Below, piece by piece: positions 1 through 13,163 of a stretch of DNA of 64,000 nucleotides; position 1 is the stretch's first letter, and the number at the start of each line of letters is the position of its first letter. A model generated the notes under the pieces. The model was not told where the DNA came from, did no database searches, and saw only the letters and a program-made list of their open reading frames with translations. The stretch is taken from positions 38,181,435 through 38,245,434 of the forward strand of contig CM053325.1 in NCBI GenBank assembly GCA_028583605.1, read 5' to 3'. Both the position numbers and the translations under genes were made by a program. Source of the DNA: Dastarcus helophoroides (lineage: Eukaryota > Arthropoda > Insecta > Coleoptera > Bothrideridae).

Positions 1-1440
1 GACCGAAAGTACTATGCAAGGATAAATAGGAAAGTAAAAAACGTCCTAATTAAAGCAAAAAATGAAACCTGGGAACAAAAGTGCAAACAAATTAATAACT
101 ACATAGGTAGCACAAAGTCGAGAGAAGCTTGGCAAGTAATAAAAAACTTCAGATCCAATGAAAATAATAGGTTAAATCTACATCTTATACCACTTCACAA
201 ATGGAAGGATTACTATGGAAAATTGCTGCAAGAAGACAGAGTAGAGTTCAAAGAAGAAAGGTGATGTACAATAAATGTTCCTGATAATCAAGGGATAGAG
301 CATATAACACCTCAAGAGGTTCAAAAAGTGGTTATGTCATGAAAAAATGGACAAGCCCAGGCCCTGGAGCAGTACCCATTGATTTAATAAGAGCCGTACC
401 TACAGTTCTTTTTCAACTTCTCTCAAATTTGTTTAACCTATGTCTTTTTAGACAACAAGTACTAGTGCATTTTAAGGAAGGTATTATCAACATCTTGAAC
501 AACATTCTGAAAAATAGAATCGAACATGAAATGTATGAATCTGAAGACCAAAGCGGTTTTGGGGCAGGCAGGTCATGTACAGATAATATCTTCAGTATTA
601 GACAGGTCACGGATAAGAGGTTGGCACATAATCAAGAAACACATCTTATTTACATAGATCTGCGGAAAGCATATGACAGCGTTCCTCTAACGAAATTGTG
701 GTCGGTGATGGAAAAGCAGCAAATTAAGAGAACCTACATTAGCGCCATAAAAAAATTGTATACAGGAAACTTAAATAGGGTCAAGGTAGGAAACTTAATG
801 TCATCACAAGTTAGGGTAAATAAAGGACTAAGACAAGGGTGTTGTATTGCACGTACGCTTTTTAAAATATACTTAAATGGAGTACTTAAAAATTGAGAAA
901 AAAATGCCGTGCCATGGGAATACCGATAAATGGCAATACCCTGTATACTTTGAGTTTTGCTGACGATCAGGCTATATTCGCCGAAGATAAAGACGACGCA
1001 TTCTACGAGGAATATGTGAAATGGGACTTGCAAATAAACTGTGATAAAACCGAGTATATGGTTGTCGGAGGAACAGGAAAAGATTTGAAAATGGATGACG
1101 GAACTATATTAAAGTGCTGTAAAACATACAAATATCTAGGAACAAATATTTCTAGTAAAGGAGGAAGTGGGGAGGAAATTAGGCAGAGAATAGCGAAAGG
1201 TAGAGTTTCAATAACACAGTTATATTTAGTTATATGGAATAGAGATATAACAAAAAATTTGAAAAGATGAATTTACAAAACGATAGTCGAGAATATTGCA
1301 CCCCATACACGAAAAAAAAAAGAGGAAGACCGAAACTCACATGGAACGAAGGAGTGATTGAAGCAATGTAGGACAGGTGTATGAGAGACGACGACTGGCA
1401 AGATAGAAGGAGCTTAAGAGAGTGCGAGAGAAGCCGCATT
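1..1440 (+). pseudogene. Non-LTR retrotransposon reverse transcriptase, decayed (RTE-like LINE)
   Basis: This is the body of an endonuclease/reverse-transcriptase polyprotein, cut on the left by the window edge. Frame 1 from base 1 reads a basic linker (DRKYYARINRK...) to a stop near 263. The RT core then runs in 339-896: GPGAVPIDLI, SGFGAGRSCTDNIF, the palm motif YIDLRKAYDSVP, and GLRQGC. A stop at 894-896 forces a change to 893-1270, which holds the active-site box SFADDQAIFAED (FADD in place of YADD) and the YLGTNIS motif. About 1310-1440 still reads RGRPKLTWNEG, the usual C-terminal end of this class. Stops, frame changes and an internal deletion after about residue 45 of the 339 frame show it is dead. 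Clade (RTE versus another Jockey-like group) is inferred from motif flavour only. Confidence 0.85.
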
Positions 1441-1444
1441 TAAT

Positions 1445-3420
1445 TAAAAAAATAATAACAATTTAAAAAATTATCTTTCACTTGTCTCCTGTAAAGTGGA
1501 TTTATGTGTAAAAAATACCTCCAGAAAGACAAAGTTTTCTAATTAAACCTAAGTTTGGAGTTAGCTGGAGAAATTTTCAATTTTTTAAACTATAAATTCT
1601 AGAAATAAGTTAACCTTTAGAATAACTGTCTAAATCTCGAGAAAAAGAAGTCCTAATTCATGAACGAAAGCTGTGAAGTCAAAATTAAAAAAGATAAACT
1701 ATAAAAACTGCAAGGCAAGTTTAAATTAGAAGATCTATCAAGATTCAACATTGTTTAAAAGTTTTGAAGTTTGGAACAAAATTTAGAAAGGAGATTTTGA
1801 GGTTTCTTAAAACCTTCACTGTCTTTTCAAAATCCCCAGTAAAAATGTTTTAAAAAAAGTTTGAATGTCGCGACAGAAAAGTGATGATATTTTGGAAAAG
1901 TCTAAATTTTGAGCCACTGTCAATGTATGGATTTTGAAAGAAAAAACCGAAGTTATTAAAACCAGATCTTATCATTTTGAAACTCGACAAGTTGTAAAAA
2001 TTTTATAAATCAAAATATATATTCTAGTGTCGTGATGAAAAGTAAAAAATTCCTAATTAAAATCGAAATTTCGTAACTGAGATCGAAATTTCAATGTTGA
2101 ATTTGAAATGTCAAACATTTTTCCGAAGTTTTCATTTTGAAGTCGAAATTTTGAGAAAAAAGTCGAATTTACTGAATCAAAATCGAAATATCAAGTCTAT
2201 TTAAAAGTTGTGGAAAAATTCTGAATTTTAAATATATTCAGATTTTGTGTAAAGCGTCAAATTTATAAAAGAATCAACATCTAAGACTAAATTTATATAA
2301 AAAATTCCTATAAAAATTAATAAAAAATGTCGTCTCAAAATTATGGCTTTAGAACAGATTTTGAATTTTTAGAAAATTTTATTCAAACTTTTCTGTTTCA
2401 ATTTAAACTTGAATTTTAAATAACTTAAATAATTTTAAGAACATTATTACAGATTTTAAGTTTTCTTGAAATTTCGTGTTAAATATCAAAGGATCGTTTA
2501 CAAATAAATTTTGAGTTTTCCTTAAAATTTAATTTTTTTCCAAATGTTGAATTTAAGCTTTAAATTTTCAGACTGCCAAATGTAACATTTTTTTAATAAA
2601 ATTTTGAATCTAAGATCGAAATTTCGAATAAAAAAAGGAGTTTAAGAGAAAAGTTTAATTTATGTTTTAAAAATTTCCAAAAATTCAAGCCTAACATTGA
2701 AATATTGGTTTTTTTTTTCGAATTTTCGACTTTAAATAACAAAATTTTGATTTTTTCTAGAAAGTGTAAGCTTCTAACGAAATCCTAGATTAAAAAGTCA
2801 AAATTTCAGGGAAAATCGAATATTTCGGTTTAAAGTAAAAATTACAAGATTTATGGTGAAAAATCGAAAATAAACTCGAAATTGAAGAATTTCTTAATTT
2901 GAAAATACATATGCGTCTTCTAAATATCCTAAGTAAAACACTTAATTTTGACACGGTTTCTCAAAGTTTCGACCTCAATCGCAAACTTTCGTCTTTTTTT
3001 CGCAAAATATTGAACCTAAATTTAAAATTTTGGCCTTTTAATGTCGAAAGCTTTACTTTATTTAATCTTGCAATTTTGCCTTTTTTCCAGAAATATTTGA
3101 TTCTATACTCGAAAACTGATGTTTTTTTTCATTTTGACTTGAAATCCAAAAATCTAATATTAAAGATAATTTTGAAGTTGTAGACTTTTGAAAATCCTGG
3201 CTTTCAACCTTTAATTATTTTGTTAAAAATTCAATCTGAAACGTTAAATTTTAGATTTATTCCAGGACATGTTCATTTATTTTCAAATTTCAATCCGAAC
3301 TATGGTCTTTTTTTATTGAGATTTCGAGACAGTTTATATTATTGTTTTTTGTCGAATTTTCTTTTTCTCAAAATACCAAATTCAGTACTTAACTCTTTCC
3401 TTCAAATTATCACTTTAAAC
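1445..3420. repeat. Degenerate A/T array, block 1
   Basis: There is no gene here. The sequence is built of loosely repeated pieces such as GTCGAAATTTTGAGAAAA at irregular spacing of roughly 20-30 bases. The A-rich version lies on the plus strand to about 2880 and the complementary T-rich version (TTTTGAC, TTTCGACC) from there to 3420. The open frames at 2899-3183 and 3220-3501 are products of this composition, not genes. Confidence 0.6.
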
Positions 3421-5950
3421 CAGGGCTTCGAACCGATATTTTTTTCGTTCCGGCAAAAAAAATTACCGGTTCAGTTCCGGTTTTCGTTCCGACAAAAATA
3501 ATGATTTTTTCCGGTTTTCAGTTAAGTTCCGGGTGACTTATTTTTTTGTTTTTAAAAGTTTTTCTAATTAAAAATTGATTTTTGAACATAATTTAGAAAA
3601 TGTGATGTCTTTTTTACTTCGATATTACAACACGTAACTACTCTGATCTTACCTAAAATTGAAGGAAAATATTTTCTATTTTTCAAGTTTAAAAATTTCA
3701 TGCTGAAACTCTGAATTTTGAGTTCAAATTTCAAGAAAAACCCAAACTTTATAAAAAACTAAATCGGAATTTTGGGTTTAGATATTTCAAATTTAACTCG
3801 GAATTTTCATAACAATCTTAAATTATATACCTTAGAGTTGAAAACTTCTAGAATATACGAACTTTGACGATTAAAATCAAAAATTTGAGTGACTTTTCTC
3901 TTTTCTTTCATAGTTTTGGTCCTCTATCGAAGTTTTGACTTTGACTCGCTTTTTCTAATAAAATTGATTTTTACTGTTACGACTTTGTTTTCTGGAACTC
4001 TCGATTAAAAAAAACATATAAAAAAATGAATGAAAACAAAAAAGACCAAAAATTATAAAATAAAACGTTTTGAATTAAGATTTTGCGGGACAGTCACAAT
4101 TTCAAAAAAAGAACTTCAAATTTATTTAAAAAAAGGGTTTTCAAAATTTCTACCCTAATTTAGAATTCTTGACTTTAAACCAAAATATTCGATTTTTTTC
4201 CTGGAAATGTTGCTGAAAACTTCAAAATTTCTAGAAAAAGTAAAATTTTTCAGAAAATTTAGTCTTTCTCTAGCAACCTCCTAATCTTTTTATCGACAGG
4301 TTGACTTTTATTATTCGATATATCGAAATTATGAGTTGGGACTTGGACTATAAGAAATTGACAAATATAAGTTTCAATTCGGAAATTTCTAATATTAGAC
4401 TTTTAGCTAGAAAGCTATTATTAATTTTGAAAAATTGTTTGTCATAAATTTAGTTTGCTTTTCCTCAAAACTTGGACTTTTTCAAAAATTATGCCTTTTT
4501 CTTAAAATTTGGATATTCTTTAGAGATTTTAAATTAATATTTAAAATAAAAAATAACATAAAATTTTTAAATTCAAATTTGCTCTTTTACGTTTGAAATC
4601 TAACTTCTGCCAACATTTTAAGCAAAAATTTGGAATTGTTAATGGTAATTAAATTTTAAGAATACAAGTAAAAAATTCCACAAAAAGTGCAATTTTAATT
4701 ATTTCTAAACTTAAATTTTCTATGAAAAAATTAAAATTTTAAGATCAATGACCAACTTTCTGAAAAATAAACGCCAATTTCAATTTTAAAGACGAAATTC
4801 TAGAAATAATTTCAGCTGTAGCTAAAAAGTTTGTGAATAAATTTAACATTTTTAGAACGGATTTTTGACACAAAAGTTCAAGGAGAAAAGGGCCGAACTT
4901 GCATCGGGCCGAACTTTCGAGTTTATATCAGAAGTTTAGCAAAAGCAATTACTTAATATTTAAGAGAACACACAATTTCGACTTCTAAATTCTAAACAAA
5001 TCGCACTTTTGAGGCGAAAGTCGAAATCTTGAGAAAAACATCAAAGTTTTTAGAAGAAAAATTACTATTTTAACGTAAAAAGAATAATTGCAAATTTAAA
5101 TTATACATTTTCTAACATGTCACCATTTCAAGTTTACTGTAAAAATTTCGATCCCGGCTTTAAATTGGAATATCAAGTTGGATTTTTTGCTGAAATTTTG
5201 ACTTGAAATTTAAAAATTTCTAGGTTTTTGAAACTGCGAGATTTTAGCGAAAATCATATCTTGAAATTTTTGGAAGATTTAGGAATTTAAATTTGGGATT
5301 TCGAAAACAAATTGGAATACTAAAATCAAAGTGGAATTTGAAGGAAAAAATTCACGAAAAATTGAAAATTTGTCTAAAAACTTCAAAAAAATATAGATAT
5401 CAAATTAGGAAAAAAAATTGGAATTTAAAGAAAGAAGTAAATTTGGAATTTTTTAAAAAAGTTTCCAGAAAAACTCGAATTTGCAAAAATAATTATAAGA
5501 AAAACCGAGTTTCCCTAGCTTGAATAAAAAACACGCTACTACTTTATTCCAAAGATACAACAGAGAGAAGAAAAGAAATATTTCTAGTAATTTCGAGATA
5601 GAAGTCCGAATTTCAAGAAAAAGTCAAAAATCTTAAAAAAACATTCAAGCCAAAACTTAAAATTTTAATTTGGGTTGAAATTTTGAGAATAACGTCAATA
5701 TTTTCTAGAAAATGTGAAAATTGTGAGTTTCTAATCTAATGTAATCAGAAATGAGAGATAAAGATGAGATGAAAGTTGCATCGAATTGTGTAAAATTTTG
5801 AAAAAAAATTGAAATTTCAAAGAAAATTCCAATCTTAAGTATAAAATAAAAACTATTTTAAGTATATAAATTTGATGAACCACTGGTTTCGTTCAAGCGA
5901 AAATAACGGTTTTTTTCCGGTTTTCGGTTCAGTTCCGGTTTGAAGCCCTG
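3421..5950. mobile_element. Non-autonomous hAT element filled with the A/T array
   Basis: The left end is CAGGGCTTCGAACCG and the right end is CCGGTTTGAAGCCCTG; these are inverted copies with one mismatch in the first twelve or so bases. Both sides carry the same 8 bases, CTTTAAAC (3413-3420 and 5951-5958), the duplication length expected of hAT transposition. Each end also has subterminal TTCCGG/ACCGGTT repeats (3450-3530 and 5885-5940). The 2.4 kb interior has no transposase; it is the same degenerate A/T array found outside. It must have been mobilised by a transposase encoded elsewhere. The perfect duplication implies a fairly young insertion. Confidence 0.9.
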
Positions 5951-5958
5951 CTTTAAAC

Positions 5959-6285
5959 CCTTAATTTTGACTCAAGGATATGTTTAGTTTTTGGTCTTCT
6001 AGTATGTCAATTTTTTTATTTTTATTTGTTGAACAATCCAAAATGTTCCTTTAACATGTCATCAAATAGGATTCAAGAACTATTTAGTGTTTCAGAATTC
6101 CTTGTCAATACTAATCATTTATTTAAATAATTTAAATGTTTTTTTTAAAAAACTCAATCACAAATTCAAAATCAAAACATAAATTTTAATTTTAAGAGTT
6201 AAAAAACCACAAAATCTATACTTTCTTTATTAAATGTATCAAATACATAAAACATTAATTCTTCCCTAGGAAGTATTCACAAACA
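5959..6285. other. Intergenic A/T-rich sequence
   Basis: This is the tail of the A/T array and the 3' flank of the methyltransferase gene. I see no gene, RNA or clear repeat end. Confidence 0.5.
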
Positions 6286-6291
6286 TTTATT
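6286..6291 (-). terminator. Poly(A) signal of PRMT7
   Basis: TTTATT on plus is AATAAA on minus, about 80 bases downstream of the PRMT7 stop codon. This is an appropriate place for 3' end formation. Confidence 0.6.
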
Positions 6292-6369
6292 TTATACAAA
6301 ATTTACGAGTGATCCCTGAACTGTAATGACTTAGAATGCTATCATTATTGACATCAATACCATTTCAGA

Positions 6370-8559
6370 CTAAAATTCCTTAAATTTGAACGACATTGCA
6401 CCTTCTTTTGCCCGAAAAGCAAACTCATATTCTAAAAATGACAAACTCTTTGTAGCAAACAGGCAAACTCCTTGTCGTGTATGCATATCCCACTGGATTA
6501 CTTCCCCCAATTTGGTAGGCGATACAGGACCAGTTGAAACTACTACATCCTTATCATGGATCCAATCAATCCACAATGCTACACCATTGCAGGCGTTGGA
6601 ACTGAAAAATATTCAATAAGGACTCGCCAAAAGCAAATCCAGAACTTACTGTTCGATTTTAAATGTTCCCTTGCAATCCAGATTTGCGCCTGGAGTTGTA
6701 TCTGCTTCAAAGGCGGCAATTGTGATGACTTCACTGACTGCCACAGCGGGGTATTCCCACAGTGGCTGGGCTTCTACTTTATCATCACTGATTTCACTTG
6801 ATTCCTGCAATTCACAGTTAATTGAAATAATAATTATGAATACTTCCAAGGTTATTACCTTGATTAACTTATCAAATTCTTCCATATCAAAACCTTCACA
6901 TTTTCCTAATGGAGCCCTAATTTTGTGGAGGTCATTAAACAAAACAGCTACAGCCTTGATTGTGCCAACTTTGGGGAAAACTTCAGCATTATCAGCAATA
7001 TAAGGCCTCATAGCGTGTAAAAGATAGAAGTAAAGCATATTGTCCCAAGGCAGTATGCTGCTTACAAAATATGGTTCAGCAAACACAATGTTTATCTCTT
7101 TTGGACTCACTATGGATTTAATTGCACTTGGATCAGGTATAACTGTAACATTATCCAGCTTATTGTAAGCTATGAACTCGTCTAGGATTCTCTTAGATAA
7201 AGAATTGGTTTCCAAGCAAATAACTCGCCTTGCCCCCAGCTTAGAAGCAACAAGTGAGGAATAGAAACCATCTCCTATTGTCAGAACTGTCGATTTATTA
7301 TTAACATATTGCTTCTGTAATGAAACATATTTCTTAATTCTATTCTCATCGTTTATCTGCCCAATTCTCGTCCTGGAGAAATTAATGTGAAGACCACATT
7401 CACAAACTGGATTTACATAATCTCTTTCACCACCCTCTAAGTTAAGACAAATATTAAACCATAATGAATACTCATCATGGCATGTTATCAAATGTAATTT
7501 ATCTCCTTTCTTTATTGGAACTTCCTTTGGTAGATAATAAACAGCTTGCATCCAGTGGTCTCTCCATGGTATCTCTTTACTTCTCTGCTTTAAATACAAT
7601 GGATGAGCCCAAAATGGAGCACAACTTAAAATAAACTCATTCTGAGGATCCATTTGCAATTCCCACCACATGAACACAGCCTGAACATTTCCGCTAGCTT
7701 CAGCGTTGGCAGTAAGAATATGCTTATGCTCAAAATAAAGGGGATTTTTTCCCGACCAATCAAACCTGAGAACGGGAGTAGGAGATATGATCGTTTTAAT
7801 TTCCTCAGTTGGCAACTGACTCATCTGTATATCATGCACAGCTGCCGAACCCGCGCAATGCTTAATAGATCTTGGTACTTTAACTAGAATCTCCCCATCC
7901 GCCAAAATGTCCTTCAATTTATTCCAATTTTGAGTTATAGGGCACTCAACAACTTGGGCAAAAATTGTCGCTGAATGGGGCACAACTATACAATCTTCCT
8001 CCAAGAGTTTCTTATGAGCATGACTAAATGTTGACAAAGCTCCCTCCCCAATCAACTCAGTGTCAAACACCTCGGTCACCAAAATATTACACCGTTCCTC
8101 CAAGTCATTATTGGGCCCAACAACTAACTCTGTGGACCTCTTGGATATAATCCTGATTTTTTTATCAAATCCGTTTTGCTTAATAACATTGACGGCGCAC
8201 TCGCTCATAGGCTTGAATGCTTCGCAAGCGACGATAGAATCGGCCCCGTTTCTAGCTGCCATCATTGACAACAGTCCCGTCCCCGTTCCGATGTCCAAAA
8301 CGTTGGCCTTTTTTCCCTTGCTGTGCATGGTATCGATCGCGCTCTTGAGAGCCTTTTCGTATAACTGATTTCTTTCAGTATCGTGGAGCATATCTGCGAA
8401 AGAGGATCGCGCCACTTCCTGATGGTAATCGTAGTCTTCATTTTGCACCACCCAATCGTTGACCCCCGTGATGGGGTTGACTTTCTGCGTGAACACTTTC
8501 ATAGTTTGGTAGTTAAGGCATTTACGAATGGCCAGTTTTGTTGAGAAGAACCTTAGCAT
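6370..8559 (-). CDS. PRMT7: Protein arginine N-methyltransferase 7
   Basis: Type III arginine methyltransferase that monomethylates arginine in histones and spliceosomal Sm proteins using S-adenosylmethionine. Exons are 8559-6859, 6804-6650 and 6601-6370 (695 aa). Intron 1 (6805-6858, 54 bp, gtaataac...ttgcag) is a multiple of three without a stop, so the raw frame runs through it; intron 2 (6602-6649, 48 bp, gtaagt...tttcag) restores the frame to the C-terminus ending FKFKEF. The first methyltransferase module has motif I VLDIGTGTG (87-95) and the double-E loop with Glu163 and Glu172 in VTEVFDTELIGEG. The second, degenerate module carries LTIGDGFYSSL and FAEPYFVSSILPWDN, as expected of the tandem PRMT7 fold. 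Family homology begins at Met20 (MKVFTQKVNP, base 8502). The 19 residues before it are basic and acid-free (MLRFFSTKLAIRK...), so either Met is possible; I kept the upstream one because it may be a mitochondrial-type leader. Confidence 0.95.
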
Positions 8560-8787
8560 AAATTGAGGTTAGTTGTTAGATTTTTAAGGTTAGATTGGTT
8601 CTATTCATAGACGGGACCATATACTTAACGGACCAAAATATTGACACTTCAGACTTTTTTTAAAGAAAAGTGTTCATACAGTTCATTTGATAAAAACGGC
8701 AATCGTTAGTAAACAAGAAAGTTTCAATGCTCCAGTTCAAAATTTTAATAAATAATACTCCATAAAGAAAGTGTAATACACAAAGCA

Positions 8788-8916
8788 CTAACAATATAGA
8801 CCGGTAACATAAATTGCACGATTTTCGCTGGTTTGCAGGGCTTGGGTTAGACTCCCAATCGTAAGATAGCGCTCATAGCCGGTTGTTTTCGTTAGAACTT
8901 CCGCGTTTTCCATCAT
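8788..8916 (-). CDS. Short open frame upstream of PRMT7, unknown (42 aa)
   Basis: I do not recognise it. The frame starts MMENAEVLTKTTGYERYL and ends at TAG. It has balanced amino-acid use and lies in a locally GC-richer island (about 8800-8960) just 5' of PRMT7 on the same strand, unlike the chance frames around it. It could be a microprotein, a first exon of another transcript, or an upstream ORF of PRMT7. No convincing splice donor follows it. Confidence 0.25.
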   Translation of the reverse strand: MMENAEVLTKTTGYERYLTIGSLTQALQTSENRAIYVTGLYC

Positions 8917-8919
8917 AAC

Positions 8920-11900
8920 AAATGACAAATTTCAATCCACTAATGGCGGCGACGCGAACGTTTTGTTTTCAATCTGTCAATTAGGAAATTTCTAATTTAT
9001 TTTCATCGTGGATTATAATTTTTTGAAAATGCTTCCTGATGCTGTATTCCATTGGTTCAGTTGTTTATGTAATATGTATCTATGTGTTTCAGGAACGGGG
9101 TAAATGACCATGAGGTGAGTTTTTTTAAATAAAAATTGATCACCTAGTGTGATTACAGCATATCATTACCTCATCACCCCAAATCAAACAAAACTAGTAG
9201 TATAATCACAATCAATAGAAGGTTGCCGAGTTTAAGTATCCTGGTATCTGTAGGCAGTATCCAACATTTTGCATCCCCTTTAGGTTAGCAGAAAACTATC
9301 TTAAGTGTTCAAATATTCTTTTGATCGGAGTTTGTCTGCTTTAGATGATGACATTAATGTATAGTGCAATGTCCGACAATTTTTGAAAAATGAGTCAAGA
9401 ATCTTTGGTACATGAAGTGACACTTTTATTATGCAACAGTTGTTTTGCTCAGATAATCTAGTTCTTGAAGAATCTATTTCAGAAAGGGAATATGGTGGAG
9501 TATGGGTAAAACGACTTTGTTATCTGACAAAAAAGTTTGCCCTATGTTTCATAAAGATTTACGAGGCAATAATGGGGGTTCTTCACAATAAATCGTATTT
9601 ACCTAATATAGTTAGAATAATAGGTAGAATTAAAGATGTTGACTTTAACTTTATTCCGTGTTTAGAACACGATAAAGTTATTGTTATATTATAAGACTAG
9701 CATTAGAACTTTGGTCCATGCATACTGCCAAAACATCAATAAGGTTTTTTTGGTGGAACGGACTGTCCTTGGTTATCTTCAAAAATTGAAATGTATTTTA
9801 GGGGACAAGATTTGTATTTAAATTTGTGAAGATCAATGAGGTTATTAATGGTCGAGACAAAAGATTGCAATCTGTGAATGACCCTACAAAACAGCGCGAG
9901 CAGTTTCAATTTTACACAAAGGAAAATTTAAAAGTGAATAAATTATTATTAGCTATCATGAATAAGGTATCTCTATTAACAATAAAAAGGTTTTCTTTGT
10001 TCCAGTTTCATGACAATCACAATGGAATCATTGGGATTCTTCACAATAAACCCTTTTATCAAGTATTGTTACAATTATATCATGCTTATAAGTTCAATAA
10101 GGAAGCAATTTTTAAGTAGTAATGTTGTATGTTTGTTGATTAGCATCTATTGTTTAATAAGAACTATGTTCATAACGAAAACAGATTACTTTAGTATTTT
10201 GAAGTTCGTATAAATTGATATTATTGTATAAGGATTTTGAACTAAGTGGAAGAAGTTTCCTATGTACACCTATTTTTATTGGGTTATACAGTTTATTATT
10301 TGCCATTAATATTTTCACTTATTTTTTTGATGTACATAACAAATATTTAATATACTTATGAGGAAGGGTGATTTTTTTATTGATAACTTATGATTATTCC
10401 CTAGTAATAGATTTTAAAATTATTGTAATATGTGTACTATTTTTTGTTGTGCAAAATACTTCGCTCAAATGGTCCACATTTGATCGAATAATTTTTTGCA
10501 AGAAAAATGGATACATTCCAAATAATTGAATTTAAATTTTCCGCTGGTCCTGCCCTTAATTAGCCGATAATAAAGAAATCTATAAATTTAAATTCGACTT
10601 CAGCGCCATCTCCAAATTGGGAGTCTAAACTCTGATGACGTCATCTAGGCCAAATTCATTGTACGGCCGTTACGGTGTAATAGAGGAAAAACAGCAATGC
10701 CAGGCGTATGAATCAAATTTTACCAGCCAGCGCTCCATGCAAACGACATCCGAACTAAAATGAGGGGAGCGGCAAATTCCAACGATTTATATATTTATTT
10801 AATTTTTAAACTTTAACAAAATTTATGGATTGAAAATTAATGCAAATAAACAAATTATAAAAAATTTAATTTATTTTCAAAAATATAAATAGTATTAACT
10901 AATGGATTTACACATCAAAGTAATATTTTTGCTACATATAATGGAGAATAACCACAATTTTAGATTTTCAGTTCACGGTATACTAAATTGAAAATAAATA
11001 AACACTGCGTTTAAATTATTTCGATATCTTATATAGTTTTCAAGATATTTAATTTATTAGATTGATTTCGGCTGATGGACCGCGCTCCATACTCTGACGT
11101 CATATTACATATTCGCGCGTATGTTGCATTTATGCTCGCACTGTTTAAGCACTAAAACTGGCTAAAACTCTTAACATGCCCAATCCAAAAAGTAAGAAAT
11201 ATTGCTTTGTGCCAAATTCTGTAAACATGACAACAAATGCACGGGAAAAAATTATTTCTGTTGTTTTATTTGACGCTAAAATTCGAAAGAAATAACAAAA
11301 GCTATGAAGTGTGTACTAATAGGAAGATCACGTTGATGTATAAAACAAGTATTTCTTATTACTAAATATCGTATTGCTAATTGTCACAATTATTCTTTTT
11401 GGAAAAGAAAATGTTCATGTTTATTTATCACTTATTATTAGGTTCTTATGTTACAGGTAGGTGCCAGCGTTGGCAATAACTTAATTTAGATATTTTTTCA
11501 CCGACAACGCTTGACTTTATGTTTACTATGATTAACTAAGCTTACTAAAATATCTTTGTTTTAGAGTTTTAAGCTTTCAAAATTGTCAAGAAAAAATAAC
11601 TTCTTTTCCCAACGTGTTGGTATTTGGATACACAAGGTGATTCAAACTTCATTGGACGTATTTTAGGAGCGGATTTTTAGGGTGAAAAGAAGACTTGTTT
11701 CTACAAATATATGTATTCTAAAGTGCAGCCTTGCCTCTGCGAGCTACAATCATCATAATTTGTGCAAGAAAAATCAATTATGAATATCAAATTACGACTA
11801 GAGTTAATGAAAATCTTCCGAAAATTTGCGATCCTTTTTTTTAAATATAATTTAAACCCAATTTTAGGCGAGACAGAGGAGGTTTACACATTAAAAAAAA

Positions 11901-13020
11901 TTTTAAATTCTGTTGCCTGAAACAACAGAAAAATATTGCGATTGCTTTTTAAAAAATACTCCTTTTTATAGTCACCAAAACGTCGAATGTCTTAAATAAT
12001 TCTCTTGTCACTTCTGTTCCGAGAAACAAACACAATAACTACAACGTTTTAACAATACAAAAATATTAAATGGAAAATGTTAATAAAAAACATGAACCTG
12101 GAACTTTGTTAAAATGGCATTTTCTGGATTCAAAAACCCAATTTAACAAATTTTATTAAAATCATTTAAGCCAGTTCGGTGATAAAATGTATTTTTGTGA
12201 AATGTTTCCTAGTGGTCAAACCCTTTAAATATGAGAGATTTACATCCAGAAAATGGATAATCTAAATCGCCTAACGCCTAACTTATTAAAAACATCAGGT
12301 GATCATGAGAAATGATTATCCCAAATTTTTATTAAAAAGGGGCGACAGTTAGATCAACTTAACTTGTTTATTAGTGTAAAAGGTAAACCATAAAAGTTTC
12401 CTGTAGTACAAAACTATACTTATCTTGCATTTTGATGTCGGTACATATAAAAATATAACAAAACTAATACAAAGCGGTCGGTCTGCACCGCGAGTGTGGT
12501 ATTGTATATGTAATATGACGTCACGTAACGAAACGCGCGCTCGCAAATTATTCGAAATTAACTGATATTAATAACTCTGTAAATTGAAAACTACTTGGTC
12601 TATTTGACTGAAACAAAAACGTTTGTTTTCCTAGACATCTTAGCTACAGTTTACGAATTTTGAAGAGGTTTTGCCTACCCATGGACATTGTCCATTATGA
12701 GTGGTACATACAGAAATAATATTGAAACAGATAATCGAAACAGTTAACATTATTAGCAAAAAGTAATCTTTTTTTAAACTGTCAAATTTGAAATGACTAA
12801 GAGTATATTAAACGAATGTAAAAAGTTTTACTAAATGAATGTAGCATTTGAGTAAGAACGAGCACAGCAAGCGAACAACTTAAAACAATACAAGTTTATT
12901 AAAACTGCTTTTTTCACGAGTTTTTTTATATTTATATTATTTTTTCTTATTTTCCTGACAGTTATAAATAAATAGTTTTACAGTGCATTTACACTAGACA
13001 CTTTATTCTGTACATTTCTT
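8920..13020. other. Long intergenic stretch without a supported gene
   Basis: The frames at 9431-9694 and 9826-10213 match no family I know and sit in AT-rich sequence; they share the phrase TTCTTCACAATAAA (9600 and 10040 areas), so a small diverged repeat is possible. TGACGTCA palindromes lie at 10636, 11095 and 12516 in locally GC-rich patches with partly similar flanks. An orphan mariner-like end, ACAAGGTGATTCA, is near 11632. Nothing else is supportable. Confidence 0.5.
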
Positions 13021-13026
13021 TTTGAC

Positions 13027-13115
13027 ATAAGTCTCAACTATCCCGAGACAAGCTATCTCATCCGAGCTGTGTAGATAAGTCTAGGATAGCTTATCTCAGG
13101 AGAGTTGACACTTAT
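13027..13115. repeat. Short hairpin MITE-like inverted repeat
   Basis: ATAAGTCTCAACTATCCCGA at the left pairs with TCAGGAGAGTTGACACTTAT at the right with a few mismatches, and the inner parts (AAGCTATC/GATAGCTT) also pair, so nearly all of the 89 bases fold back. No target duplication was found. It lies just downstream of the THAP fragment. Confidence 0.55.
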
Positions 13116-13163
13116 ATCGGATAGAAATTTAAAATATTACAAAGTTATAAATTTAAAAGAAAT

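Noticed and set aside
2899..3501. Two 93-94-residue open frames
   Set aside because: They lie in degenerate A/T array and the second crosses the hAT border. Composition (Phe, Leu, Lys, Asn) is that of the array.
9092..9113. Possible 22-base exon (tttcag before, gtgagt after) of a gene divergent from PRMT7
   Set aside because: Good splice-like borders, but no coding continuity on either side. Chance cannot be excluded without transcript data.
9431..10213. Three short open frames (87, 97 and 67 aa)
   Set aside because: AT-rich, no recognised motif, no splice or promoter logic; two overlap in different frames.
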